Positions 17,814 through 25,547 of a stretch of 64,000 bases of DNA are shown piece by piece. A program made the translations under genes and the position numbers. The notes under the pieces are model-generated. The model saw only the letters and a program-made list of their open reading frames with translations. It had not been told where the DNA came from and did no database searches. The DNA comes from Devosia sp. 1566 (GTDB taxonomy: Bacteria > Pseudomonadota > Alphaproteobacteria > Rhizobiales > Devosiaceae): positions 372,001 through 436,000 of the forward strand of contig NZ_CP034767.1 of the NCBI RefSeq assembly GCF_004005995.1. Direction: 5' to 3'. Numbering within the stretch: the stretch's first letter is position 1; each line of letters opens with the position of its first letter.

Positions 17814-18797
17814 ATGCGTTTTGGATTTACGCGTCGCGCAGTGGTGCTCGGCGGCCTGTTGTTGGCAGCGGCCATGCCGGTGGCAGCCCAGGAGAGCAAG
17901 CCTGTGCTCCGGTTTTCGGCAGTGTTCACCGAACAGGACATTCGCGCCGAAATGATGAGCCGCTTGAGCGAGGGTATCGCCGAGATCGCGACTATCGAGC
18001 CCTATTTCGGGGGCAATCTGTTCAAGCAGGGCACCGAACTGGTGGCCTTGCAGCGCGGCAATCTGGAAATGGGCAATATCGCGCCCCAGGATATCTCCAA
18101 CCAGATTCCGGCCTGGTCGGTGTTGACCTCGGCCTATCTGTTCCGCGACGCCGATCACCTGCGCACCTTCTTTGACAGCGACGTCGGTGCCGAGTTCAAG
18201 CAGATGGCGGAAGACCAGCTTGGCATCCGCATCCTTGGGCCGACCTATTTCGGCGCCCGCCAGGTTGGTTTGATCACCGACAAGAAGATCAATACGCCAG
18301 CAGACATGGCCGGCGTGAAGCTGCGCATGCCCGGTGGCGATGCCTGGCAGTTCCTCGGCACCTCCATTGGCGCCAATCCAACGCCGATGGCCTATGCCGA
18401 AGTTTATACCGGTCTGCAGACCGGGGCCATCGACGGCCAGGACAATCCGCTGCCCAATGTCGAGAACATGAAGTTCTACGAAGTCATGAAGCAGATCGTG
18501 CTGACCTCGCATCTGGTGGGCTTTGACCTGCTGGTGATCAGCAAGGCGAGCTGGGACGCGATGACGCCCGAGCAGCAGGCTGCCTTTGACGCCGCCGCCA
18601 AGGACGCCATCGACTTCAGCCAAAAGGAGCATCTGGCGCGCGAAGCCGAGCTCGTCGAGCGCTTCAAGACGGCCGGACTTGACGTCTATGAGCCGGACCT
18701 CGAAGCCTTCCGCACCTTTGCCCAGCAAAAATACCTGGAATCGGATCTGGCCAAGGATTGGCCCGAAGGCGTGGTCGACCGCATCAACGCGCTCTAG
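17814..18797 (+). CDS. TRAP transporter solute-binding protein (DctP type)
   Basis: Periplasmic binding protein of 327 residues with signal peptide MRFGFTRRAVVLGGLLLAAAMPVAAQ. DctP-family landmarks are GNLFKQGTELVALQRGNLEMG, the carboxylate-binding Arg in VKLRMPGG, and EVYTGLQTGAIDGQDNPLPNV. It delivers an organic acid to the DctQ/DctM membrane pair encoded next. Being the first gene of an operon that continues into dehydroquinase and pca genes, its ligand is probably quinate, shikimate or protocatechuate. ATG 17814 is chosen over ATG 17808 because GGGAGG ends six bases before it. The 5' leader from the mapped -10 is about 80 bases. Confidence 0.92.
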   Translation: MRFGFTRRAVVLGGLLLAAAMPVAAQESKPVLRFSAVFTEQDIRAEMMSRLSEGIAEIATIEPYFGGNLFKQGTELVALQRGNLEMGNIAPQDISNQIPAWSVLTSAYLFRDADHLRTFFDSDVGAEFKQMAEDQLGIRILGPTYFGARQVGLITDKKINTPADMAGVKLRMPGGDAWQFLGTSIGANPTPMAYAEVYTGLQTGAIDGQDNPLPNVENMKFYEVMKQIVLTSHLVGFDLLVISKASWDAMTPEQQAAFDAAAKDAIDFSQKEHLAREAELVERFKTAGLDVYEPDLEAFRTFAQQKYLESDLAKDWPEGVVDRINAL

Positions 18798-18889
18798 CCG
18801 CACACTTCACGACGGCGGCACTCCCAAGGGGTGCCGCCCTAGCATCCATGTCTGGCCAGCCGCTGCGGCTGCGCACCGGGAGTTGCGCC

Positions 18890-19408
18890 ATGCCTTCTTC
18901 TTTCTCCAGCATCGGCCGGTGGCTGCATGCGCGCGCCGAAAACCTGCTGGCGGCCATGCTGGCCACCATGTTCGTGGTCTTCATCATCCAGATCGTCTTT
19001 CGCTACCTACTTAACCTGCCCATCGGCTGGACGCATGAAATCAGTGTCGTGATGTGGCTGTGGATGGTTCTGTTCGGCACCGCCTTCGTGGTGCGCGACG
19101 ACGAGGATATCCGCTTCGACATCTTTTACGGCGCGGCCCGTGGCAAGGTGAAGCGGGCGATGGTGCTGGTGTCCTCGCTCACCCTCGTTGTGCTGTTCAC
19201 CCTCTCGCTGCCGGCGGTGGTCGATTACATCGCTTTCATGAAGGTCGAGAAGACGGCCTATCTCAAGATCCGCTTCGATTATCTCTATTCCATCTACGGC
19301 ATTTTTGCCGTGGCGATGATCGTGCGCCAGCTCCACCTCGCCTGGCAGGCGGCCTGGGGCCGGAGCGCGGACGATTTCGACTACACCAAGGTGAGTTCGG
19401 GCATATGA
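18890..19408 (+). CDS. TRAP transporter small membrane subunit (DctQ type)
   Basis: A 172-residue protein with four transmembrane helices (about 18-36, 47-66, 87-106 and 126-146) and the DctQ landmark LNLPIGWTHEISVVMWLWMVLFGTAF, followed by RDDEDIRFD. It forms the membrane complex with DctM. ATG 18890 (MPSSFSS) has GGGAG eight bases upstream; longer starts at 18848 or 18758 are less likely. The stop overlaps the DctM start as ATGA. There is a 92-base gap after dctP, larger than other spacings in the operon. Confidence 0.9.
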   Translation: MPSSFSSIGRWLHARAENLLAAMLATMFVVFIIQIVFRYLLNLPIGWTHEISVVMWLWMVLFGTAFVVRDDEDIRFDIFYGAARGKVKRAMVLVSSLTLVVLFTLSLPAVVDYIAFMKVEKTAYLKIRFDYLYSIYGIFAVAMIVRQLHLAWQAAWGRSADDFDYTKVSSGI

Positions 19409-20712
19409 CCATTTCCCTGGCATTCGGCTTGTCGCTGGGGCTGTTGACGGTCCTGGCCTTTCTCGGCCTGCCCATGGGGCTGGCGATGATCTGTGGCTCG
19501 ATCCTTTATCTGCTGATGAAAGGGCAGGACCCCGGCATCGTCGCCGAGCAGTTTCTCAACGGCATGTACTCCAACTACATCATGCTTGCTGTGCCGCTGT
19601 TCATCCTGGCGGCCGAGATCATGAATTCAGGCACCTTGTCCGAGCGGCTGCTGAAATGGTGCGACGCGCTGGTCGGCCGGTTCCGTGGCGGCCTGGCGCA
19701 GGTCAATGTGCTGCAATCCATCGTGTTTGCCGGCATGTCCGGCTCGGCCGTGGCGGACGCTGCCGGCTCGGGCAAGATGATGCAGTACATGATGACCAAG
19801 GACAACAAATACACCCCGTCCTATGCCGCCGCGCTCACCGCCGTCACGGCCGTGATCGGCCCCATCATCCCGCCCTCCATTCCGATGGTGCTGTACGCGC
19901 TGGTGGCCGATACCTCGATTGGCTACCTGTTTCTGGGCGGCGTGGTCCCTGGCCTTCTCATGGCCGGTTTCATGATGGTGCTGATTGCCGTCACGGCACG
20001 GGTCAAGAATTTCCCCATCGAGCCGCCGGTGCCGGTGCGCCAGCTGCCGCGCATGACCTGGCAGGCTTTGCCCGTCCTCTTCATGCCGGTCGTGCTGATG
20101 TATGGCATCTATGGGGGCATCACGACGCCAACCGAAGCGGCCGCTGTTGCCGCAGCCTATGCGCTGCTGGTGTCGGTGCTGATCTACCGGGCGGTGAAGT
20201 CCAAGGACCTTTACCAATCGGTGCTGGTTAGCGCCAAGACCACGGCCTCGATCGGCATGCTGATCGCGGGGGCGCTGGTGTTCAACTATGTCGTCACCAT
20301 CGAAAACATCCCGCGCACGATCAGCACCATCCTGCTGTCGTGGGATCTGAACGCGGTGACCTTCCTCATCATCGTCAACCTGATCCTGCTGGTGCTGGGC
20401 TGCGTGCTGGAAGGCACGACGATCCTCCTCGTCATCGTGCCGGTGCTGATCCCGACGGCGCAAGCGCTGGGCATCGACATGGTGCATTTCGGCGTCGTTG
20501 CCGTGGTCAACATCATGCTCGGGCTCATCACCCCGCCTTACGGGATGTTGTTGTTCATCATGACGCGCATTTCGGGCTCACCGATGCGGGCGATCATCGG
20601 CGATGTCATGCCGTTTTTGTGGACGCTGATCGGCGCGCTGATCCTCTTTACCTTCGTGCCCGACACCGTGCTCTGGCTGCCCAGGATGTTTGGCTATGGA
20701 GCCGTGCAATGA
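19405..20712 (+). CDS. TRAP transporter large permease subunit (DctM type)
   Basis: Sodium-coupled transport subunit of 435 residues with about twelve hydrophobic segments. DctM landmarks include the FAGMSGSAVADAAGSGKMM motif, IGPIIPPSIPMVLYA and the late LITPPYGMLLFIM repeat motif. The start is ATG 19405, overlapping the DctQ stop; the frame is open further upstream to 19054, but that portion overlies DctQ and is not coding. The stop overlaps the start of the dehydroquinase gene. Substrate inferred from operon: an aromatic-precursor hydroxy acid such as quinate or shikimate. Confidence 0.93.
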   Translation: MTISLAFGLSLGLLTVLAFLGLPMGLAMICGSILYLLMKGQDPGIVAEQFLNGMYSNYIMLAVPLFILAAEIMNSGTLSERLLKWCDALVGRFRGGLAQVNVLQSIVFAGMSGSAVADAAGSGKMMQYMMTKDNKYTPSYAAALTAVTAVIGPIIPPSIPMVLYALVADTSIGYLFLGGVVPGLLMAGFMMVLIAVTARVKNFPIEPPVPVRQLPRMTWQALPVLFMPVVLMYGIYGGITTPTEAAAVAAAYALLVSVLIYRAVKSKDLYQSVLVSAKTTASIGMLIAGALVFNYVVTIENIPRTISTILLSWDLNAVTFLIIVNLILLVLGCVLEGTTILLVIVPVLIPTAQALGIDMVHFGVVAVVNIMLGLITPPYGMLLFIMTRISGSPMRAIIGDVMPFLWTLIGALILFTFVPDTVLWLPRMFGYGAVQ

Positions 20713-21146
20713 AGCCCATCTATGTTCTAAACGGCCCCAATCTGAACCGGCTGGGCAAGCGCGAACCGGCGATCTATGGCACGACGACCCTCGCGGAAGT
20801 GGAGCAGATCTGCCGCAGCGCCGCGGGCGAGCGTCCGGTCGTCTTTGGGCAAACCAACAGCGAAGAACAGCTGATTGACTGGGTGCATGAGGCGATTGAC
20901 GAGGGGGCAGGGATCCTCATCAATCCTGCGGCCTTCACTTTCACCTCCATTGCCCTGCTCGATGCGCTCAAGATGTTCGAGGGGCCGGTGATCGAGTTCC
21001 ACATCTCCAATGTGCACCGGCGCGAGCCGATCTATCACCGCTCCTATGTGTCCATGCGGGCCGACGCGGTGCTGGCCGGCCTGGGGGCCTCCGGCTACGC
21101 CACGGGCGTCGCGGCCCTGCTCAATATGATTGAAAGCCGGAGCTAG
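20709..21146 (+). CDS. aroQ: Type II 3-dehydroquinate dehydratase
   Basis: Interconverts 3-dehydroquinate and 3-dehydroshikimate. The 145-residue length is typical for the dodecameric type II enzyme. The N-terminal LNGPNLNRLGKREPAIYG holds the base Tyr at the end of the flexible loop and Arg nearby. NPAAFTFTSIALLDAL and the EFHISNVHRREPIYHRSYVS segment carry the catalytic and substrate-binding His, Asn and Arg residues. Start ATG 20709 overlaps the DctM stop by four bases; upstream open frame to 20340 is noise. In this operon the enzyme serves degradation (QuiB role), so a separate biosynthetic copy probably exists elsewhere. Confidence 0.95.
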   Translation: MKPIYVLNGPNLNRLGKREPAIYGTTTLAEVEQICRSAAGERPVVFGQTNSEEQLIDWVHEAIDEGAGILINPAAFTFTSIALLDALKMFEGPVIEFHISNVHRREPIYHRSYVSMRADAVLAGLGASGYATGVAALLNMIESRS

Positions 21147-21188
21147 CGGCGAGCGGCGCCAGCCTTGGCGCCGGGTGGGAGGGAAAGC

Positions 21189-21998
21189 ATGGGATTTGTG
21201 CGCAACGGCGAGGTGGTGCTGCGGTATTCGGTGCAGGGGCGCGCCGATGCGCCAGTCCTCGCCCTGGTCAATTCGCTCGGTACCGATGCGCGCATCTGGG
21301 ACGGCGTGATCGAGAGGCTCGTGCCGCACTATCGCCTCCTGAGCTATGACAAGCGCGGCCATGGCCTCAGCGATGCGCCCCCGGGTCCCTACGCCCTTGC
21401 CGATCACCTGTCCGACCTTGCGGCGGTGCTCGATCATCTGGGGGTGGAGCGGCTCGCCTTGGCAGGGGTTTCGGTGGGCGGTTTGATCGCCCAGGGCTTT
21501 GCGCTTGCGCAACCCCAGCGGCTCAGCGCCCTGATCCTGTGCGACACCGCGGCGCGGATTGGCAATGACGCGCTGTGGAGCGAGCGCATCGCCGCCGTCG
21601 AGAATGGTGGCATGGCGGCGCTGGCAGACCTGCTGGTGGAGCGCTGGTTTTCACCGGGCTATCGGGCCGCTGAGGCGGACGCCGTCACCGGTTGGCGCAA
21701 CATGCTGCTGCGCACCCCCGCCATTGGTTATGCCGGCACCTGCGCCACGCTGCGCGACACCGACCTGACCGAAGCCATTGCCGCTATTGGGCTGCCCACG
21801 CTGGTAGTGGCCGGCGATGCCGATCTCGCCACGCCGCCCGAGCTGGTGCAGGCGACCGCGGAGCGCATCCCCGGTACGCAGTTCAAGATCATGCCCGGGG
21901 TCGGGCATATCCCATCCATCGAGCAGCCCGGACTCTTGGCCGGGTTGATCGCCACTTTCCTCAGCGAGGCCGGTTATGGCAACAAGCCCAAGCTTTGA
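21189..21998 (+). CDS. pcaD: 3-Oxoadipate enol-lactonase PcaD
   Basis: Hydrolyses 3-oxoadipate enol-lactone to 3-oxoadipate. Alpha/beta hydrolase of 269 residues. The oxyanion region is NSLGTDARIWD, YDKRGHGLSD follows strand 4, the nucleophile Ser lies in GVSVGG (about residue 94), the acid is likely the Asp in VAGDADLATPP, and the catalytic His lies in GVGHIPSIEQP. ATG 21189 is preceded by GGGAGGG. First of the five contiguous genes D-C-H-G-B, the same order as the rhizobial pca operon. Confidence 0.93.
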   Translation: MGFVRNGEVVLRYSVQGRADAPVLALVNSLGTDARIWDGVIERLVPHYRLLSYDKRGHGLSDAPPGPYALADHLSDLAAVLDHLGVERLALAGVSVGGLIAQGFALAQPQRLSALILCDTAARIGNDALWSERIAAVENGGMAALADLLVERWFSPGYRAAEADAVTGWRNMLLRTPAIGYAGTCATLRDTDLTEAIAAIGLPTLVVAGDADLATPPELVQATAERIPGTQFKIMPGVGHIPSIEQPGLLAGLIATFLSEAGYGNKPKL

Positions 21999-22365
21999 AC
22001 GCGGCATGGCGACCCGTCGCGCCGTGCTCGGCGACAACCATGTCGACAAGGCGAACGCGCGCAAGACCGCGTTCGACGACGATTTCCAGACCTTTATCAC
22101 CGAAGGCGCTTGGGGCTCGGTATGGTCGCGGCCGGGATTGAGCAAGCGCGAGCGCTCCATGCTGACCATCGCGCTCTTGGCGGCGCTGGGCCACGACGAG
22201 GAAGTGGCGATGCATGTGCGCGCCAGCGTCAACACGGGCACCTCACCCGACGACATCAAGGAAGCCCTGTTGCATGTTGCCGTTTATGCGGGCGTTCCGG
22301 CCGCCAACCGGGCCTTCCGGATTGCCAAGGAAGAGCTGGCCAAGCGCGATGAGGTGAGCCAATGA
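21976..22365 (+). CDS. pcaC: 4-Carboxymuconolactone decarboxylase PcaC
   Basis: Decarboxylates gamma-carboxymuconolactone to the enol-lactone used by PcaD. The 129 residues are typical for stand-alone PcaC. Landmarks are RRAVLGDNHVDKA at the start, GAWGSVWSRPGLSKRERSMLTIALLAALG, and a MHVRASVNTGTSPDDIKEALLHVAVYAGVPAANRAF core with the conserved Glu and His. The ATG overlaps the pcaD end by 23 bases, so translation is coupled. Confidence 0.95.
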   Translation: MATSPSFERGMATRRAVLGDNHVDKANARKTAFDDDFQTFITEGAWGSVWSRPGLSKRERSMLTIALLAALGHDEEVAMHVRASVNTGTSPDDIKEALLHVAVYAGVPAANRAFRIAKEELAKRDEVSQ

Positions 22366-23108
22366 GTGCGATCATGCTGCCCGGCGCCGACGGCGCCCTC
22401 TATCAGCGCGACCACAGCTGGCACCCGCCGGCCAACACCCCCGGCTACAAGAGCACGACCTTTCGCGCGCCGCGCCAGCCCCTGTTGGCGCTGGGCGCGA
22501 CGGCGAGCGAGCTGACCGGCCCCACCTTTGGTCATTCGATGCTGGGCCCGCTCGATAATGATCTGATCCGCAACTACAGCCAGGATGGCACCGAGGCAAT
22601 CGGCCAGCGCATGATCGTTTATGGCCAGGTGCTGGATGAAAACGCCCGCCCCGTGCCCAATACGCTGGTGGAATTTTGGCAGGCCAATGCCGGCGGGCGC
22701 TATCGCCACAAAAAGGAAGGCTATCTGGCCGCGATCGACCCCAATTTCGGTGGCTGTGGGCGGGCCATCACCGATGAGAACGGGTTTTATTCCGTCCGCA
22801 CGGTCAAACCCGGGGCTTATCCCTGGCCCAACGGCGCCAATGACTGGCGCCCCGCCCATATCCATTTTTCGGTATTCGGGCACGCCTTTGCTCAGCGGCT
22901 GATCACCCAGATGTATTTCGAAGGCGATCCAATGATCTGGCAATGCCCGATTGTGGGCACCGTGCCCGACAAGGCTGGCATTGAGCAACTGATCGCCCGG
23001 CTGGATCGCCACAACACCACGCCCATGGACGCGCTCGCCTATCGCTTTGACATCGTGCTGCGCGGACGCCGCTCGACCATGTTCGAAAACAAGCTGGAGG
23101 GGAACTGA
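22362..23108 (+). CDS. pcaH: Protocatechuate 3,4-dioxygenase beta subunit PcaH
   Basis: Iron-binding subunit of the intradiol ring-cleaving enzyme; converts protocatechuate and O2 to 3-carboxy-cis,cis-muconate. 248 residues. The iron ligands are visible as Tyr in GGRYRHKKEG, Tyr in KPGAYPWPN, and two His in RPAHIHFSVFG. VLDENARPVPNTLVEFWQANAGG is the family strand signature. The start overlaps the pcaC stop, and the end overlaps the pcaG start by one base. Confidence 0.96.
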   Translation: MSAIMLPGADGALYQRDHSWHPPANTPGYKSTTFRAPRQPLLALGATASELTGPTFGHSMLGPLDNDLIRNYSQDGTEAIGQRMIVYGQVLDENARPVPNTLVEFWQANAGGRYRHKKEGYLAAIDPNFGGCGRAITDENGFYSVRTVKPGAYPWPNGANDWRPAHIHFSVFGHAFAQRLITQMYFEGDPMIWQCPIVGTVPDKAGIEQLIARLDRHNTTPMDALAYRFDIVLRGRRSTMFENKLEGN

Positions 23109-23728
23109 TGTTGCACCCTGTTCCAACCCTGCGCGAAACGCCCTCGCAAACGGCCGGGCCTTATGTGCATATCGGCATGACGCCGAACTTTGCCGAAATC
23201 CACGGCATCTATGACGCCGATCCGGGCCTGGCCATGCTGACGCCCCACACGGTGGGCGAGCGCATCGAGATCGTTGGCCACATCGTCGATGGCGCGGGCT
23301 CACCGGTTGGCGATGCCGTGGTGGAAATCTGGCAGGCCGATGCGAGCGGCGCCTTCGCGGCGCCCATGGGGCCCAACAGCAATTCGGCCCCCCCTTTTAC
23401 CGGCTGGGGCCGCCAGCCCGTCAATGCCGAGGGTGTTTTTACCTTCGAGACGATCAAGCCTGGTCCCGTAGCAGGGCCGGACGGCAAGCCGATGGCGCCG
23501 CATGTAAGCCTTTGGATCGTGGCGCGCGGCATCAATATCGGGCTGCAGACGCGGCTTTATTTCGCCGATGAAGCGGAAGCCAATGCGGCCGATTTCGTGC
23601 TCAACAGGATTCCCGATCCGCGCCGCCGGCAGACGCTGATTGCCCGGCGCGAGGAGGGCATGGTGCCGCGCTATGTGCTCGACATTTACCTGCAGGGTGA
23701 CAAAGAAACAGTGTTTTTTGACATCTGA
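23108..23728 (+). CDS. pcaG: Protocatechuate 3,4-dioxygenase alpha subunit PcaG
   Basis: Alpha subunit, 206 residues. The same intradiol fold (GSPVGDAVVEIWQADASGAF) without the iron ligands, as expected, because the alpha chain only shapes the substrate pocket. SQTAGPYVHIGMTP at the N-terminus and LYFADEAEANAADFVLNRIPDPRRRQTL near the end match PcaG. It pairs with PcaH from the overlapping upstream gene. Confidence 0.95.
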   Translation: MLHPVPTLRETPSQTAGPYVHIGMTPNFAEIHGIYDADPGLAMLTPHTVGERIEIVGHIVDGAGSPVGDAVVEIWQADASGAFAAPMGPNSNSAPPFTGWGRQPVNAEGVFTFETIKPGPVAGPDGKPMAPHVSLWIVARGINIGLQTRLYFADEAEANAADFVLNRIPDPRRRQTLIARREEGMVPRYVLDIYLQGDKETVFFDI

Positions 23729-23745
23729 GCGGGGGAGTGACGGCT

Positions 23746-24777
23746 ATGAACACCTTGCTCGCAGCCCTCGCCGGCGACGCCGAAGTCGCCAGCCTACTCT
23801 CCGATGACGCCCAGATCACGGCCATGCTGGCGGTGGAAAAGGCGCTGGCCGAGGCGAGCGCCGAGTGCGGCTGGATCAGCGAAGATGCGGCGGCCGCAGT
23901 GGCTGCCGGCATCAACGACTTTGTGCCCGATTGGCAAGCTCTGGCGGCCGGAATGGCGCAGGATGGCGTTGTGGTGCCCGCGCTGGTGCGGCGATTGCGG
24001 GGGCTGGTCGCCGAGCCGCATCGCGCGGCCGTGCACAAGGGCGCGACCAGCCAGGACATCATCGATACCGCCCTGATGCTGCAGCTCGCCGAGGTGTTTG
24101 ATCTTTATGAGGAGCGGCTGAGCGCCCTGCTGGGGCAGCTCGACCGGCTGGCGGAAACGGCTGGCGAGCGGGAGCTGATGGCCCATACCCGCATGCAGGT
24201 GGCACTGCCGACCAGTTGGGGCGCCAAGCTCGCGAGTTGGCGCGAGCCCCTGCAGCGCTATTTGCGCCTGCTGCTGTCCATGCGCCGTACCCTGCTCGTG
24301 GTGCAACTGGGCGGGCCGGTGGGGGATCGCGGCAGTTTTGCCGGGCAAGGCGACGCCATTGCTGCAGCCCTCGCGCTGCGGCTTGATCTGGGACTCGCTG
24401 CCCCTTGGCAGGCCACGCGCGACCCCATCGTGGCGCTTGGCAATCTCCTGGCGATGATCAGCGGCAGTCTGGGCAAGATCGGCGCGGATATCGCCTTGTT
24501 GGCGCAAAATGAGGTGGCAGCAGTGCAGCTGCACGGCGGGGGCGGCTCGTCGGCCATGGCGCACAAGTCCAACCCGGTCAATGCCGAGGTGCTGGTGGCG
24601 CTGGCCCGCGCCAATGCGGGCCTGGCCGGCACGCTGCAACAGGCCATGGTGCATGAATATGAGCGCTCGGGCGCAGCCTGGACCCTCGAATGGCTGACTT
24701 TGCCGCCCATGCTACTCAACACCGGCGCCAGCCTGCGGCTGGGTCTGGAGGTGCTCGATCAGGTGGAACTGCGCTAG
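23746..24777 (+). CDS. pcaB: 3-Carboxy-cis,cis-muconate cycloisomerase PcaB
   Basis: Cyclises 3-carboxymuconate to gamma-carboxymuconolactone. Fumarase/aspartase superfamily, 343 residues. Landmarks are HKGATSQDIIDTALMLQL (substrate helix) and the signature loop GGSSAMAHKSNPVNAE at about 259-274. ATG 23746 has GGGGGAG eight bases upstream; the GTG at 23737 lies in that ribosome site. The product is near the short end of the family, like the rhizobial PcaB. It is the last intact gene of the operon. Confidence 0.94.
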   Translation: MNTLLAALAGDAEVASLLSDDAQITAMLAVEKALAEASAECGWISEDAAAAVAAGINDFVPDWQALAAGMAQDGVVVPALVRRLRGLVAEPHRAAVHKGATSQDIIDTALMLQLAEVFDLYEERLSALLGQLDRLAETAGERELMAHTRMQVALPTSWGAKLASWREPLQRYLRLLLSMRRTLLVVQLGGPVGDRGSFAGQGDAIAAALALRLDLGLAAPWQATRDPIVALGNLLAMISGSLGKIGADIALLAQNEVAAVQLHGGGGSSAMAHKSNPVNAEVLVALARANAGLAGTLQQAMVHEYERSGAAWTLEWLTLPPMLLNTGASLRLGLEVLDQVELR

Positions 24778-24854
24778 CGCAGCATACATTGCAATTCGCG
24801 TGGACGCGCCGCATGGCGGGCAGATACCTGGTCAGATCCTCGGCGCTGCTCCGC

Positions 24855-25057
24855 AGATCATGGGCCTCGCAGAAGATGATCCGCGCGTTAACTCCAATGG
24901 CGGTGCCATCGCCTTCGGGGCACCCGCTAGGCATGAGCGGGCCCGCATCACCGGCACCGCAGCGCTGGAGTTGTCACTTACTGGTAAGCGCCGCGCGCTC
25001 GTCACCATGTGCATCGGGGTAGGGCAGGGCATTTCAGTCGGATTTGAGGGTGTCTAA
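24855..25057 (+). pseudogene. pcaF: 3-Oxoadipyl-CoA thiolase (pcaF), 3' remnant
   Basis: About 65 codons matching the C-terminus of beta-ketoadipyl-CoA thiolase: GLAEDDPRVNSNGGAIAFG, then ARITGTAALELSLTGKRRA and LVTMCIGVGQGI. Normal thiolases read GHPLGMSG after GGAIAxG; here a one-base gain and a one-base loss swap those residues for APARHER, and GHPLGMSG can still be read in the next frame. The active-site Cys of the CxGxG motif (MCIGVGQG) is present, but the N-terminal two thirds, including the nucleophile Cys, are gone. This is a decayed remnant of what was probably the next operon gene. Confidence 0.8.
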
Positions 25058-25178
25058 CCGTGAGCAGGTGAAAAGAACACCGCATCAAGCAACGCAGGTT
25101 GGCAACACGTCTTTAGCTAGAGAAGCCATCGACGTCTGCTTTGGACCAGAGCTGCTTGAATGCGGACTGGCAGCATTC
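25058..25178. other. Unassigned spacer between pcaF remnant and repeat C
   Basis: I see no gene here. The module ends and IS-rich DNA begins. Confidence 0.4.
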
Positions 25179-25255
25179 CACCCCCAGGAAGACGTTCCGG
25201 GGCGCCGAACCAGAACGGCTGCTTTCGGGAGCTTGATTGGACTGGCTGAACGGCC
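25179..25255 (+). repeat. 77-bp dispersed direct repeat, copy C
   Basis: Same orientation as copy B (12891-12967) with one substitution. The complete IS1111-type element begins directly at its right end, so sequence after GAACGGCC is interrupted by the IS. Confidence 0.92.
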
Positions 25256-25273
25256 TCTGTGGATGGCTCCCGC

Positions 25274-25547
25274 ATTGCAAGAGGTAATTCGACATTTTGG
25301 CGCGTTGTTCGGGTGCAGTCTTCTGTCCGGCCTGTTGATGCAGCCATAGAGACTGCTGGCCCTGATGGGGTCGGCGAACAGGGTCCCAATCTGGAATTCA
25401 GGCTATCATGCCTCGGTCGTTCGACGGGTTGTCCCTGTTTCCGGCCTGACCGGTTTCGCCATCACATCGCTTCGCTCTCACAACCTCATGGAGCCGGTTG
25501 GTCGGCTCGAACTGGATCTTGCTTCAAGATTCAATCTCTTCCTGGTT
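25274..25547 (-). ncRNA. Candidate bridge-RNA region of the IS1111-type element
   Basis: The 274 bases between the transposase stop and the inner edge of the left inverted repeat carry no gene. In IS1111-group elements the non-coding region on this side encodes the target- and donor-binding bridge RNA. Inverted motifs such as GAGCCGGTTGGTCGGCTC (25492-25509) suggest structure. This is inference from family; no RNA evidence exists here. Confidence 0.4.
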
